DNA of 64,000 bases, taken from positions 124,001 through 188,000 of the IMG/VR virus record IMGVR_UViG_3300010334_000023, one strand, 5' to 3'. Shown here piece by piece: positions 16,301 to 26,021 of this stretch; the stretch's first letter is position 1, and the number at the start of each line of letters is the position of its first letter. Under the pieces are notes generated by a model. It was not told the origin of the DNA, made no database searches, and was given only the letters and a program-made list of their open reading frames with translations. Made by a program: the position numbers and the translations under genes. The DNA is from a virus.

Positions 16301-19300
16301 GAAGAATACGGTCCAGCACCCTATACGCGCGGCAACACCTACATGTGGAGCGACCTAGCTGCTGGTCGTATCAGGCAAGGACCACGTGCTGGCATATATC
16401 TGCCAGGAGTGCGTCCCGGACTGCTATCCTGTATCCCGGTAGACGCACAGGGCAAGCTGCTGCCTCCCACAGAAGCTGGCTGCGTGGTTGGACTTCCCAG
16501 CGTTGCCCAGGCCGCGGCACCATGGGTATATGGTGATGGGTCGCCAGTTGAAAGCGTGTGGATCTACAGCAACGAATACACGTTTGTGACTGCTCAGTAC
16601 AGCTATCTCATGAAGCCAGCTCAATTCATAGAATACAACTGGGACACGCTGCGACAGCAGACTGTTTTTGCTGACCAACCAACTGCCCAGACGATCTACA
16701 TAGACACTGATAATCGCAGGCCCAACAATCAGCTGTATGTGCATCGCGAGAATCCCAGTGCCATAGGCGGCAACCTCAACATTCCAAACGAAAGCACTCT
16801 AAGCTATTATGGTAGCGGAGGCGTCCAGCATTGGATCACTGAGTATATCGTTGGGCAGAATCTCAACGTCACTCAGTATTTTGGTAGCATAGTCAGAGGT
16901 ACGGTAGCGCAACTGGCCCATCAAGCTGGTGGTTTCGTGACCAGCAACCTTTATCTCACAGTAGATAGCTTTGGTCAGATAGGCTATACCAGCCAGATCA
17001 TACCAAGCGAAAATGTTAAGACCTATCTCTACAAGAGCGCTAGCATCAGAGAGAGCTACTATTCTGGCGTGATCCTAACGCAGGTCAAGGATGGATGGCG
17101 TGTGGTTGGGTATGATGCTATAGATCAGTTCTTTACCATCATACCAAGCAACAAGTATGGATCCAAGACAACCATCGTGGTTGGCAATGACAGGGTCTAT
17201 TGGTACAAGGTTGGCGTCACGGCAGCGCAGCAGATATCATATGGAACTGTGTTCAACACCAAACAAGAAGTTTTTGACTTCTTGATAAGCCTTCAGCGCT
17301 ACCAAGAGTTCCAGGGTTTCATGTTTGATCAGTACAACAGCGATGGCAACACCACGCTGGATTGGCTGCAGGCAGGCAGAGAATTCTTGCTATGGAGCCA
17401 AGGCAACTGGGCAAATGGCAACTTCATAGCACTGAGCCCTCTGGCTATACAAGTCAAATACGTGCAGCCTTTTGGCACGGTACAGTTCGTGAATGGTGTG
17501 GTGGGCGGCACGTACCCCGTGATAGACAAGCTTGGTCAGAGGATAGATGGCCAAAATCTCGAGGTTTTGCGCTATGATGATACCATAACCATTACAGCCA
17601 CGGGTATGCAGAACATATATGGCATGCGGCTGTTCGCAAATACATTGGAAAGTGTGCTGGTCTTAGACAATCGCACCAGCTTTGACGACACTGTATATGA
17701 TCCTCTTTACAATCTCTATCAACCAAGGCTTCGGCTCTATGCCTACAGGACCAACGACTGGGACGGCAGGGTTGACGCACCAGGGTTCTTCTTGTACCAA
17801 GCTGGTGCTGATAACCAATGGACTTTGGTGACTAACTTTGAAAAGACTGCCAATGATTTCACCAAGTACTTCAACATTGACCAGCCAAAGAATCACGAGA
17901 CCATAGATCCCGTGACCGGCAATGCTGTGATAGTGAGCACAGAGCTGGCTGCTGTGGATAACCAAGTGATATCGGATCTCAGCAAGCATCAGATAGGCTA
18001 TCAGCACAGGCCATATCTGGCCAATCTGTTGCTGGAAGAAAGCACAGAATTCCAGTTCTATCAAGGTTTCATCAAGCAGAAAGGCACGCTGAAAGCCTTT
18101 GATGCCATCCTCAGAAACCAAGCCATAGTTCCTCCGGGTAGCCACTACGATTACTACGAAGAATATGCCCTACGTACCAGCAGGTTTGGTAGCACAGCTA
18201 TCAACACAGGCATAGATTTCATAGTGCCACAGAACCAGTACATCAATGACCCGCAACAGATACAGGTGTTTGGTCTTCAAAACAATGATCGCGAGTATAA
18301 CGGCATAATCACTCTGATACCTCACGATCCATTGATACTGGTACCGCCGATCAGCTACAGCAGCGAGAATGATCCACTGTTTCCGCTGCGCACTACTACT
18401 GTGCCGAATTACACCACCGACCTACCTACAGCTGGCTATGTGCTAATAGGAGAGACCACGTTTACGGCTGCCAATACTGCCGTGCTTAGCACGTTCTGGG
18501 AGACCCAGAACATCGCAGGTAATCCAATAGTGAATGGCGACACTGTTTGGCAGTTCATAGACAATAAGCAGACTTGGAACGTTTGGAAATTCAGCACTGC
18601 CAATGTAAACATAGTAAACACCACTCCTAGCATAGTAACAGGCCAACCCACAGTTATCAACTGCAGCGGTAACGTTGGGCTCAAGACTGGCGATCTCGTG
18701 GTTCTTGATGGCATCAGCAACGTTACTGCGCTACAGGGATCGTTCTATGTTGGTAATATCGTGGGCGACGGTCGCAGCTTCACGGTACCTGTGAACACCT
18801 TCACCGTCGGCGCAGGCGGTAACATCACTGCTTATAAGAGCACTAGATTTTCAACCACGCAGCAGCGGAACCGATATCCACCGCTGAATGGTTGGCAACC
18901 AGGTGACATCAGCTATGTTGATGTGACCGACTATGGTATCAACGGTTGGACGGTGTATCAGTATCTAAACAACAGTTGGATAGCAATACGTGCTGAAACC
19001 TATGACGTTGATGCTAGCCTCATGCTACAGGCTAAACTGTACAGCGAGAGCCAGGGCACGGTATACACCTATCCAGAATACTATGATCCAGCCAAGGGAT
19101 TCATACCAAGTGAAGCTCGAAAGAATCTGGATCGCATCAGCATGTATGACCCGGCCAGCTATAACACTGGTAACGTGGACATCATTAATCTAGATCCAAT
19201 GCGAGCCTGGGGTCCAGAACACATCGGTGAAACATGGTGGAATCTCAGCAGCGTTCGTTACTTAGATTATGAGATCAGCAGCAATGCCTATCGTTGGCAG

Positions 19301-22300
19301 AACTGGGGCAAGATAGCACCTGGAACCAGCGTGGATGTTTATGAATGGGTACAGAGTCCTGTGTCTCCAGACATGTGGGCATCCTACGTGGCCAACCAGC
19401 AGGATTTCACGCAGTTTGGCATCAACTATACTCCCACAGGCACGGTATACAACAGCAGCGATCCTGCCTATACGCAGGTCACTGCTTATAATGCCAACGG
19501 CGTGTCGCAGTCGCTGTATTATTTCTGGGTAGCTGGTGCTATAACCCTGCCGTTGCCTGCCGGACGTAGCGTGACCACCGTTCAGATCAGCAAGCTGTTG
19601 ACCAATCCTAATGCCTATGGCCTACCTTGGTACGCAGCAATAGACGCACGTACCATCGTAGTCAGCGGCATTGGGCGTTATCTCAGCGGCACGGACACTG
19701 TGCTGAGCTTGCTCTACACGCATAAAACGAACCAACAGATAGATTACAAGCAGTATGATCTAGTACGAGCCAAAGATCCAGACAGCATACCAGAAGACTT
19801 CTTCTGGCTCAAGCTCAAGGACAGCCTCACTGGCAAGGATGGTCAAGACGAGAACGTTCCTGATCCCTATCTCAGCGACATCATGCGTAACGGTACTTTG
19901 ATAAGGCCGCGCCAGAGTTGGTTCAAATACCGTGTCATTGCTGCTGAGACATATGTTGCCGAAGCAAATAAGCTGCTTGGTACCATACTGCTAGTGCCAG
20001 ACATCAATCGCGGTAGTTGGGTCAATTACTTCTATCGGGTACAACCGCCGCCCAGTTCTGACTATAACGTGGGCACCCTAAGCAGCATGTATGCCCTGGG
20101 AGGCACCATACCATCTGGTAGCACCATAACAGTGCTGGCTGGTCCAGATACACAGAACCTATGGAAGCAGTACCAGTATCAGTTCAATGACGGCAAGTAT
20201 CTCTATACCGAGTTGGCTGTTCAGGCCTATAATACGCCAAATTATTGGTATTATGTGGATTGGTATCTGCCAAACAGCGGAGTGACCAGCACAACGGTGG
20301 TCAATTATACCGTGCCAACTGATGCTGATCGCACAGCCTATCAAGGTGTCAACGGGCTATTGATCAAGGTGCTCAATCGAGGCGATGGTTATTGGGCAAT
20401 CTACGAATGGATTGGCACTGCTGCCACAGGCAGCTGGGTCACTGTGGGTTATCAGAATGGCACCATACAGATCAGTACCGGAGTCTATGATGGTAGCATC
20501 AACACCATGCTGTTTGGTACCACACCGTTTGACAGCACAGGATTTGACATATTCCCGCATGTGGAATTTGGCAACATCATAGATGGTCTGCGCTACGCCA
20601 TATTCAATAACCCAAATCCCGCAGTTCCCGGTGAGAGCGTTTATCTAAACCAGCTGTTCTTTGCCATGATCGATTATGTTTTGGTTGAGCAAGGTTTTGT
20701 TGATTGGCTGTTCAAGACCAGCTTCATCTATCTCAGAGGTTTCAACATACCTCTGACAACCAGCCAGTTGTATCAGCCTGATTATGGTGAGGCGCTGCTG
20801 AGCTATCTCAATGAAGTCAAGCCGTACCATGCCAAGATCAGGCAGTTCGTGAACAGTCGCTCATGGACTGACAATGCGCTGATCAGCACCACTGACTTTG
20901 ACAACCCAAGCAATGCTAGCGTGACTACCAACATCGCTTACAGCAGTGCTGCATGGGAACAGAATTATCTTACCAATCCTGAGCTGATCAGGACCCTGAA
21001 GATAAAGATGCTGTTTGATAGAGTGTCGTCTGTGGCCAGAGGCTGGGACCGAACAAGTTGGTCAAGCTATGGCTGGGATGCTACCAGCGTGCCAAGCCAA
21101 GGCGCATTCCACAGGATACAAACATATTACGCTCCAACTGCTGACATGATACGCAAGGATGATCCTGCGCTGATACCAGGAGCTGATTTCCGTGGCATCA
21201 TAATGGATGCTCTTGGCTTTACCTTCGCACCAGGATGGCAGCTTACACCCTGGGACAGCCCAACTGGCTGGGATGCCGGCGAGGATGCGTTCACTGCCTA
21301 TCACGATATATTGGTGCAGGGCGGTATCGCACCAGAATACGACAAGTATTTTGGCACTGGTAACAGGAAGGTTTTCACCCTGAGCCGCATACCTCAGGAT
21401 CCTGCACATGTGGTGGTATGGGCTGACAGCATGCTGGCGCAATACGGGGTTGATTGGGTAATACCAAATAGCGTCAGTGGCCTCCAGCTAGTGTCAGCTG
21501 GACAGGATTACCAGATCGGAGATCAGCTGTATTTGGAATTCTCACCCGTGGTTGCTCCCACGAACATAACCGTGACAGGGATAGATGACCAAGGAGGCAT
21601 AACCGCATGGACCATCAACAGCAGCGGTAGTTACGATATATTCACTGGCCAGGCCATACCGGTTGCCTATCAACCCTACAGCATGGGCGCAGGATCTGGT
21701 GCTAGCTTCTCAGCTGTATGGTCTGGTAATACCTTGGTGTTTTATACTGCGCCTAGCAGCAATGCTTCACCTAATGTATTTGTGCTCTACGTTGGCACTA
21801 CCTTCCTACCAGCACCAACTGGTCCATTGGACATTGTCAATGATGGCAACAACTTCATAGAGCCATATGTGCAGTCTGATCATCCCGAGGAACTATATAC
21901 GACCAAGCTGCCATGGGGTATGAGGATAGACACTTATCAACAGCCAGTTGGCGGATCACCTCTGATATACATGCGAATATATCAGTTGGATGGCAAGAGA
22001 GATCATTTCCCACTGGGCATCGCACCCATGGATCAATCTGCTGTGATAGCGCAGATCGATGGCAAGATGCTGACATACGGTCTTGAAAATGACTATGTGA
22101 TCAACTGGACCACTAACACCATGGTGTTCTTGGAAGCGCCAACTGGTGTTAGCCTACAGATTTTGACCATTGGTGTTGGTGGTTCAGGAACAGGCATCGT
22201 CAGTCCCAAGGTGGTATCATATGGCATCGGTTACCAGCCGGGTGATGTGGTATACCTTGCCGGCGGCGTTACGGTAAACAATGATGCTGCCAGCGTTCAG

Positions 22301-24466
22301 GTAACGGCTGTGCGTGCTGCTCACATAACCATAGTATCTGGCGGTGCAGGTTATGTGCTGGGAGACGTCTTGGTGTTGCAGCCAGACAGCGACACCAGCG
22401 CTATATCATCGCTGGAGCTCACAGTGACCAACGTGATAACTTCTACAGGTACCATAATATCGGCATCCATCACTCAGTCTGGTGCGTACAAGTATCTGCC
22501 AGCAGACACAGTGTTCCTCACCAATGGAAAAGGAACTGGAGCTGAGATCACAGTAGATTGGGGAGTGCGGAGCGTGATCGCTGCTTCTCAGGGTACCTAT
22601 AGCCTCAAGCCAGATCAACCTATCGCACAATCCACCAGCTCTGGTTATGGCCTTGGTGCCACATTTGATGTGCTTTGGAGCGCAGTCAAGTCTACCAACA
22701 CATACACTGCCTCAGGTACACAAAATCAATTTGTCATAGATGTTGCTCCCATCAACAACGATGCCAACCTTCTGTTGGTAACCAGCAATGGTCAGGTACT
22801 CAATGCCAGCAACAGTGACATCACAGTCAATGGCAAGATAGTGACCATCACACCAACACCCACGGCAGGATCTACGGTGAGCATAACCGTGTTCAGCACT
22901 GCAAACTACAGCGTGGTGAACGATCAAGAGATAGTGATACAATATCAAATCTACAGCTATGCGTTGAATGAACCACCAGCCAGCACCCTGCCACCCTATC
23001 TCAGCACCACCGTAGCCTACGATGGTTATTATCTGCGAGGTCCGCAGATGGATGTCTACAGTGCCAGTGGCTATAACAACAGCTTCCCGGTTAGCTTTGT
23101 GCCTCCTGATCCTGCCAATCTGTTGGTATACGTACAGGATTATCTACAGACCTACAATGTTGACTACGTGATCTCTGGCAACAATGTGCTGTTTAATAAC
23201 ATACCTATAGCCAACGAAGTGATAGCTATGGTGGTGGTTGATCCGCTCTACGGATACAATTACCTCATAGGGAACCAAAGGATAGATTTGGTTTATGACC
23301 CACCTGTGAGTTGGAACCAAGGCTATTGGGACAACTATTTTGGATGGGATAGTGAGTATCAGAATCCCACTGCAGGCAGCATCGTCAAGGTAATCACCTA
23401 CAGCGAAGATGTCAGTTATCAGTTCAGGACACAGACTGAGCATGGTCCTTGCTATCCAAATGTTCCGGGTAACACACCTGGTACCTATGTGCTGATAACT
23501 CCGCCATATGACGACAGCACTCTCATGGTATGGCTCTATGATATCATGCAGACTCTGTTGTATGACTATTCCGTGATTACCGTAGATGCCATCCCAGGCT
23601 GGGGCATCACTCCGTGGCAGACCTATGGTTGGCAAACAGAATACCGTGGTGACAAAGCTGTGGTGTTTGCTCCTGGCAAGGCTGTGCTGCCTGGTGATGC
23701 TATCAGCATGCAATACATGACCGCTCTGCCTGAACGTTTGCCAATAGCCTGGCGCACCATAACTACCGGTGATCAGACTACCAGCACAGTGATCAGCGAT
23801 GCCAACAAGACCATATTGCTATCCACTGTATACTCTTACAGCACCAGCATTGAAGTCTTGGATGCCAGCGTGCTTGACCAACCCACTGACACTCAGCCTG
23901 GAACCATCTGGATAGGAGATGAGAGGATCAACTACTGGATGGTAGAACCTGCACCAGTTACGGCCGCATCAAACCGTGCGTTCTTGACACAGCTGATACG
24001 CGGCACCTATAACACTCCTAGTGGCAATGTCTCAGTGGGATATGACACCATATTCTATGATGGCAACGGCACGCAGACTTATTTCCCCACAGCTAGTGGC
24101 ACCCTACCTCCCGGAGGCAACGTGGCAGTGTTCGTGGGCAACCAGATACAGGTCGACTCTGCCATCAACTCCAATGTTGGTACATATATCATAGCAGAGA
24201 ATCCTCAGGGCCAGCGCCCCGGTACCTATGTGGTCTTTGCTAAGCCACCTGCGGTAGGATGGAGGAACGTGCGACTGAGCAGTCCTCGATCAGAGGTACC
24301 TGTGACCAGCCAGATCAGCCATGTGCAGGGCAGCACGGTTTTAGCTGCTGGCGCCGCAGAGACCATACCTGGTGGTTATCAATGGATAGCTGCTCCTAAC
24401 GGGCTGCAGTATGCCTCCTCAAGCCTAGCTAGATTCCTCTTAGAACACAGCGGAACACGCACATAA
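13361..24466 (+). CDS. Giant virion structural protein (probable baseplate wedge component), 3,701 aa
   Basis: One open frame of 11.1 kb, 8-nt overlap with gp6. The N-terminus has a block seen in large structural proteins of marine T4-like phages: MFYHDFVNSLLFQGAV, RLFEQVYYSW and INFTKYYWVPVGP. The rest is beta-rich, dense in Tyr, Trp, Asn, Thr and Pro, and contains recurring W-G-W-D clusters near residues 225-240, 2561-2577, 2630-2640, 3322-3330 and 3412-3420. The C-terminal part repeats short units such as GGAGYVLGDVLVLQP and SYGIGYQPGDVVYLAGG. Position after gp6 corresponds to gp7/gp8 in T4, but it is over three times the length of T4 gp7. A wedge or baseplate-peripheral role is inferred, not shown. 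No membrane segments or enzymatic motifs were recognised. Confidence 0.65.
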   Translation: MVEKRRVISLLPAVNQTDTLTKFFSATVDHLFQPESVEFLSGYIGSKPPYYNAKTDFYVGEPTKSRQDYQLPVSAISANTYSGKVTNIMFYHDFVNSLLFQGAVTANQTRLFEQVYYSWSPPIDPDKLINFTKYYWVPVGPAPILLLNPTNLRQDAVGKPHYTYQGAYQLTGTSEIKVGSLVFSTGLVVTPTSDATGSINGTAYIINNVGRSIQLLTLDGFVDPNWDTRGWDTQGWDGDASIYVKDYTTIGRGPNPSNQWSINNRWFHEDVLLVSGTGTFPPYQTRAARPIIEFDYDLQLYNSGNRGRPSVTLIASDIADVMGTIVGQTSYTINGLELRDGYTLLVTGDADPLVNNRVYQVGGLSTLGVITLTQVGGAPAYGDAILVRYGTVAATQTISYTAPVQYWYDGTAWKRAQQRVPSVAPLFNLYDQYGNALDDPSVYSSSTFAGNSIFTYALDQYAVIDTELGIQIKLDQFGDYVFNNTLVTDTYTYVSDGSVVAIPGFAYYRNNASVAQYNNAWYRSPVPSRQYIVNDFTVNLPTAQFTIDQVPDPHPGPLPSIYVYLIYGGSSHLLVNDVDYTVSANVVTLTVPALSGQRVLVRSWNGTAAPINTVGYYELPLNLTANPDNEQVGNVGYSQFLQQFSSIIGNQPGLIGNALGNNNWRDTSKIRGLGLSILQHKAPMIKPMILSSGNITVGINTVMNHTEPMQAMQYAQNQYVRFYNRFIQSLYTLSANGFTANQQPSEWVSAALRQINLGKTPASPWANSGPDGPKAGYTYLRSTAPTWVPPTGTRLGITKAYIPTVYIQGLDLWIQCHDGARFVMAKDGLPLGSISYGLTSTSDPLLLTDPVAGAWLQFELDLFNNMPDAYSDSQAIMAFDITAYTPGRWRQGNYTRSEFLQVTYPIFDRWVITYQADYRANTTYDVNDPFTWNYSNLRDSDGGLVPGYWQGIYRWYYDTDRPHLAPWEMLGFSQQPPWWTEEYGPAPYTRGNTYMWSDLAAGRIRQGPRAGIYLPGVRPGLLSCIPVDAQGKLLPPTEAGCVVGLPSVAQAAAPWVYGDGSPVESVWIYSNEYTFVTAQYSYLMKPAQFIEYNWDTLRQQTVFADQPTAQTIYIDTDNRRPNNQLYVHRENPSAIGGNLNIPNESTLSYYGSGGVQHWITEYIVGQNLNVTQYFGSIVRGTVAQLAHQAGGFVTSNLYLTVDSFGQIGYTSQIIPSENVKTYLYKSASIRESYYSGVILTQVKDGWRVVGYDAIDQFFTIIPSNKYGSKTTIVVGNDRVYWYKVGVTAAQQISYGTVFNTKQEVFDFLISLQRYQEFQGFMFDQYNSDGNTTLDWLQAGREFLLWSQGNWANGNFIALSPLAIQVKYVQPFGTVQFVNGVVGGTYPVIDKLGQRIDGQNLEVLRYDDTITITATGMQNIYGMRLFANTLESVLVLDNRTSFDDTVYDPLYNLYQPRLRLYAYRTNDWDGRVDAPGFFLYQAGADNQWTLVTNFEKTANDFTKYFNIDQPKNHETIDPVTGNAVIVSTELAAVDNQVISDLSKHQIGYQHRPYLANLLLEESTEFQFYQGFIKQKGTLKAFDAILRNQAIVPPGSHYDYYEEYALRTSRFGSTAINTGIDFIVPQNQYINDPQQIQVFGLQNNDREYNGIITLIPHDPLILVPPISYSSENDPLFPLRTTTVPNYTTDLPTAGYVLIGETTFTAANTAVLSTFWETQNIAGNPIVNGDTVWQFIDNKQTWNVWKFSTANVNIVNTTPSIVTGQPTVINCSGNVGLKTGDLVVLDGISNVTALQGSFYVGNIVGDGRSFTVPVNTFTVGAGGNITAYKSTRFSTTQQRNRYPPLNGWQPGDISYVDVTDYGINGWTVYQYLNNSWIAIRAETYDVDASLMLQAKLYSESQGTVYTYPEYYDPAKGFIPSEARKNLDRISMYDPASYNTGNVDIINLDPMRAWGPEHIGETWWNLSSVRYLDYEISSNAYRWQNWGKIAPGTSVDVYEWVQSPVSPDMWASYVANQQDFTQFGINYTPTGTVYNSSDPAYTQVTAYNANGVSQSLYYFWVAGAITLPLPAGRSVTTVQISKLLTNPNAYGLPWYAAIDARTIVVSGIGRYLSGTDTVLSLLYTHKTNQQIDYKQYDLVRAKDPDSIPEDFFWLKLKDSLTGKDGQDENVPDPYLSDIMRNGTLIRPRQSWFKYRVIAAETYVAEANKLLGTILLVPDINRGSWVNYFYRVQPPPSSDYNVGTLSSMYALGGTIPSGSTITVLAGPDTQNLWKQYQYQFNDGKYLYTELAVQAYNTPNYWYYVDWYLPNSGVTSTTVVNYTVPTDADRTAYQGVNGLLIKVLNRGDGYWAIYEWIGTAATGSWVTVGYQNGTIQISTGVYDGSINTMLFGTTPFDSTGFDIFPHVEFGNIIDGLRYAIFNNPNPAVPGESVYLNQLFFAMIDYVLVEQGFVDWLFKTSFIYLRGFNIPLTTSQLYQPDYGEALLSYLNEVKPYHAKIRQFVNSRSWTDNALISTTDFDNPSNASVTTNIAYSSAAWEQNYLTNPELIRTLKIKMLFDRVSSVARGWDRTSWSSYGWDATSVPSQGAFHRIQTYYAPTADMIRKDDPALIPGADFRGIIMDALGFTFAPGWQLTPWDSPTGWDAGEDAFTAYHDILVQGGIAPEYDKYFGTGNRKVFTLSRIPQDPAHVVVWADSMLAQYGVDWVIPNSVSGLQLVSAGQDYQIGDQLYLEFSPVVAPTNITVTGIDDQGGITAWTINSSGSYDIFTGQAIPVAYQPYSMGAGSGASFSAVWSGNTLVFYTAPSSNASPNVFVLYVGTTFLPAPTGPLDIVNDGNNFIEPYVQSDHPEELYTTKLPWGMRIDTYQQPVGGSPLIYMRIYQLDGKRDHFPLGIAPMDQSAVIAQIDGKMLTYGLENDYVINWTTNTMVFLEAPTGVSLQILTIGVGGSGTGIVSPKVVSYGIGYQPGDVVYLAGGVTVNNDAASVQVTAVRAAHITIVSGGAGYVLGDVLVLQPDSDTSAISSLELTVTNVITSTGTIISASITQSGAYKYLPADTVFLTNGKGTGAEITVDWGVRSVIAASQGTYSLKPDQPIAQSTSSGYGLGATFDVLWSAVKSTNTYTASGTQNQFVIDVAPINNDANLLLVTSNGQVLNASNSDITVNGKIVTITPTPTAGSTVSITVFSTANYSVVNDQEIVIQYQIYSYALNEPPASTLPPYLSTTVAYDGYYLRGPQMDVYSASGYNNSFPVSFVPPDPANLLVYVQDYLQTYNVDYVISGNNVLFNNIPIANEVIAMVVVDPLYGYNYLIGNQRIDLVYDPPVSWNQGYWDNYFGWDSEYQNPTAGSIVKVITYSEDVSYQFRTQTEHGPCYPNVPGNTPGTYVLITPPYDDSTLMVWLYDIMQTLLYDYSVITVDAIPGWGITPWQTYGWQTEYRGDKAVVFAPGKAVLPGDAISMQYMTALPERLPIAWRTITTGDQTTSTVISDANKTILLSTVYSYSTSIEVLDASVLDQPTDTQPGTIWIGDERINYWMVEPAPVTAASNRAFLTQLIRGTYNTPSGNVSVGYDTIFYDGNGTQTYFPTASGTLPPGGNVAVFVGNQIQVDSAINSNVGTYIIAENPQGQRPGTYVVFAKPPAVGWRNVRLSSPRSEVPVTSQISHVQGSTVLAAGAAETIPGGYQWIAAPNGLQYASSSLARFLLEHSGTRT

Positions 24467-24469
24467 ATA
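24462..24469 (+). promoter_or_regulatory. Late promoter (CATAAATA) 5 nt before a start codon
   Basis: CATAAATA overlaps the end of the 3,701-aa gene (its TAA is inside the motif) and ends 5 nt before the ATG at 24475. A gp55-type start point would fall on or next to that ATG, so the 44-aa gene downstream is predicted to be leaderless. Confidence 0.65.
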
Positions 24470-24474
24470 ACACC

Positions 24475-24609
24475 ATGACTGATGAAAACACACGCGATAA
24501 ACAACAAGAAATCACACAGCCAGACGAGGATGGAACCGTGATGGTATATGGTTTCCTTCAGATTAAAGATGCCAAGACTGGTGAAGTCTTGATAAGCACG
24601 AGGTCGTAA
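24475..24609 (+). CDS. 44-aa protein with a GFLQIKDAKTGEVL core
   Basis: A short gene between the giant structural protein and the next tail gene. The N-terminal half is acidic and Gln-rich; the C-terminal half reads GFLQIKDAKTGEVLISTRS. This aligns with GHIVIRDYVTGEVLVDKSN at residues 13-31 of the next gene product, so the two are probably related by partial duplication. No Shine-Dalgarno is visible, but a late promoter ends 5 nt before the ATG. A small virion or assembly protein is likely; function unknown. Confidence 0.6.
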   Translation: MTDENTRDKQQEITQPDEDGTVMVYGFLQIKDAKTGEVLISTRS

Positions 24610-24612
24610 CGC

Positions 24613-25209
24613 ATGCCGATGATTGACCGCAGCGATCAATGGATCCAAGGACACATAGTAATACGCGATTACGTGACCGGGGAAGTTTTAGTCGATAAGT
24701 CTAATGCTATCAACTACGAGAACTTTTCCATCAGTCTAGCACGCACGATCGCTAACAGGCCAGACAGCTGGATACAGGAAATGGTGTTTGGTAATGGCGC
24801 TGCTCAGGTCAGCGAGATAGGAACCATAACCTACCTGCCACCTAACGTGTTGGGGCAGACCGCGGAATTGTATAATCAGACTTATTATCAAGTGGTTGAC
24901 GATCAGAGCCCGTTGGATCTGAATCCCACACAGAACTACATCAGCACTGCGCACATAGACGGAACCTACTACACAGACGTGATAGTTACCTGCCTCTTGG
25001 ATCTGGGTCAACCTGCTGGACAAGAAGCATTTGACACTGCTACAAACATCGGTGGCACCTATGTTTTCAATGAACTTGGCCTAAAAGCTTACAGCGCCAA
25101 CGGTCCAAACACTGGACGATTGCTAACACATGTGGTATTCAGTCCAGTGCAAAAGAGTTTGAATAGGCAGATCCAGATAGTATATACTATAAGGATACAG
25201 ACGGTATGA
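24613..25209 (+). CDS. Tail/baseplate-associated structural protein
   Basis: 198 residues. The N-terminus has the G-x-I-x-I-R-D-x-x-T-G-E-V-L motif shared with the preceding 44-aa protein. The middle contains EMVFGNGAAQVSEIGTITYL, and the C-terminus has YVFNELGLKAYS and HVVFSPVQKSLNRQIQIVYT. The pattern of an E-(I/L)-G-L segment followed by a K-S-x-N-R strand pair is common in phage tail-collar and baseplate-peripheral proteins that anchor fibres. GAGGT lies 9 nt before the ATG. Assignment to a particular T4 gene (for example gp8 or gp9-10 region) is not possible from sequence alone. Confidence 0.55.
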   Translation: MPMIDRSDQWIQGHIVIRDYVTGEVLVDKSNAINYENFSISLARTIANRPDSWIQEMVFGNGAAQVSEIGTITYLPPNVLGQTAELYNQTYYQVVDDQSPLDLNPTQNYISTAHIDGTYYTDVIVTCLLDLGQPAGQEAFDTATNIGGTYVFNELGLKAYSANGPNTGRLLTHVVFSPVQKSLNRQIQIVYTIRIQTV

Positions 25210-25217
25210 TCTACGGT

Positions 25218-25225
25218 GCTAAATA
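25218..25225 (+). promoter_or_regulatory. Late-promoter-like motif (GCTAAATA) before the fibre gene
   Basis: Same octamer as upstream of gp25. It ends 27 nt before the ATG at 25253, with AGGTGA as Shine-Dalgarno between. Confidence 0.55.
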
Positions 25226-25252
25226 TGCTTACAATCATGGCAGGTGAACGAA

Positions 25253-26020
25253 ATGTCAGAGAACATTTATCAATTTAATGGTACGCTGTTGGTCAGCGTG
25301 CCGGATGGTGCGCTGAACACAAGCGCTGCACCAATCGCATTCCCGGGTAGAGGATACACTAGCTATGGTGCGCCAGTGCTGCAGAATACCCTGTGGACCA
25401 TGCAGAACTTTGCTGGCACGGTAGCTCCAACTCCGCTGCTCCAGGGCGTGGAATGGTACAACAGCAACACCAACGAGCTGCAGGTATACACTGGCAGCAC
25501 ATGGTCAGTGCTGTTCAAGGACAATCAAGATAACATGCCAGCTGCCAATAACTCATACGATCTCGGATCAAGCAGCAAGAAGTTTGCTGCTGTATACGCA
25601 ACCACTTTCAACGGCACTGCCACGCAGGCACTGTATGCTGACGTGGCAGAGCGCTACGCAGCTGATGCTGTGTTGGAAGTAGGTGATGTTGTTAGGCTTG
25701 GAGGAGAAGCTGAGATAACCCTGACCACAGTTGACTGTGATACCAACGTGTTTGGTGTCATATCAGACAAGCCAGCCTACAAGATGAACAGCGACGCTGG
25801 TACAGATAAGACACATCCATATGTGGCACTGCTGGGACGTACTCCCTGCAAGGTAGTAGGGCGCACAGCCAAAGGTGATCGCTTGGTAGCCAGCAGCATC
25901 CCAGGTGTGGCACGCGCAGCAGATGGTGGTGAGGATCCTCACAGCATCGTTGGACGTGCGCTAGCAGCCAAAGAAACCGAAGAAGTTGGTTTGGTAGAGA
26001 TAGTAATAGGACGAAGCTGA
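25253..26020 (+). CDS. Short tail fibre-like protein with a C-terminal chaperone-like domain
   Basis: 255 residues. The N-terminus has a virion-type strand repeat (LQGVEWYNSNTNELQVYTG). Residues 100-125 read YDLGSSSKKFAAVYATTFNG, the standard linker of cyanophage-like fibres. The rest (about 130-255) is a common phage fibre C-terminal domain: ADVAERYAADAVLEVGDVVR, then VFGVISDKPAYKMNS, LLGRTPCKVVGRTAKGD and a closing VGLVEIVIGR. Domains of this type act as trimerisation/intramolecular chaperone caps (Peptidase_G2-like). ATG at 25253 follows AGGTGA at 5-nt spacing; the in-frame GTG at 25244 overlaps that Shine-Dalgarno and is unlikely. Confidence 0.72.
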   Translation: MSENIYQFNGTLLVSVPDGALNTSAAPIAFPGRGYTSYGAPVLQNTLWTMQNFAGTVAPTPLLQGVEWYNSNTNELQVYTGSTWSVLFKDNQDNMPAANNSYDLGSSSKKFAAVYATTFNGTATQALYADVAERYAADAVLEVGDVVRLGGEAEITLTTVDCDTNVFGVISDKPAYKMNSDAGTDKTHPYVALLGRTPCKVVGRTAKGDRLVASSIPGVARAADGGEDPHSIVGRALAAKETEEVGLVEIVIGRS

Positions 26021-26021
26021 T

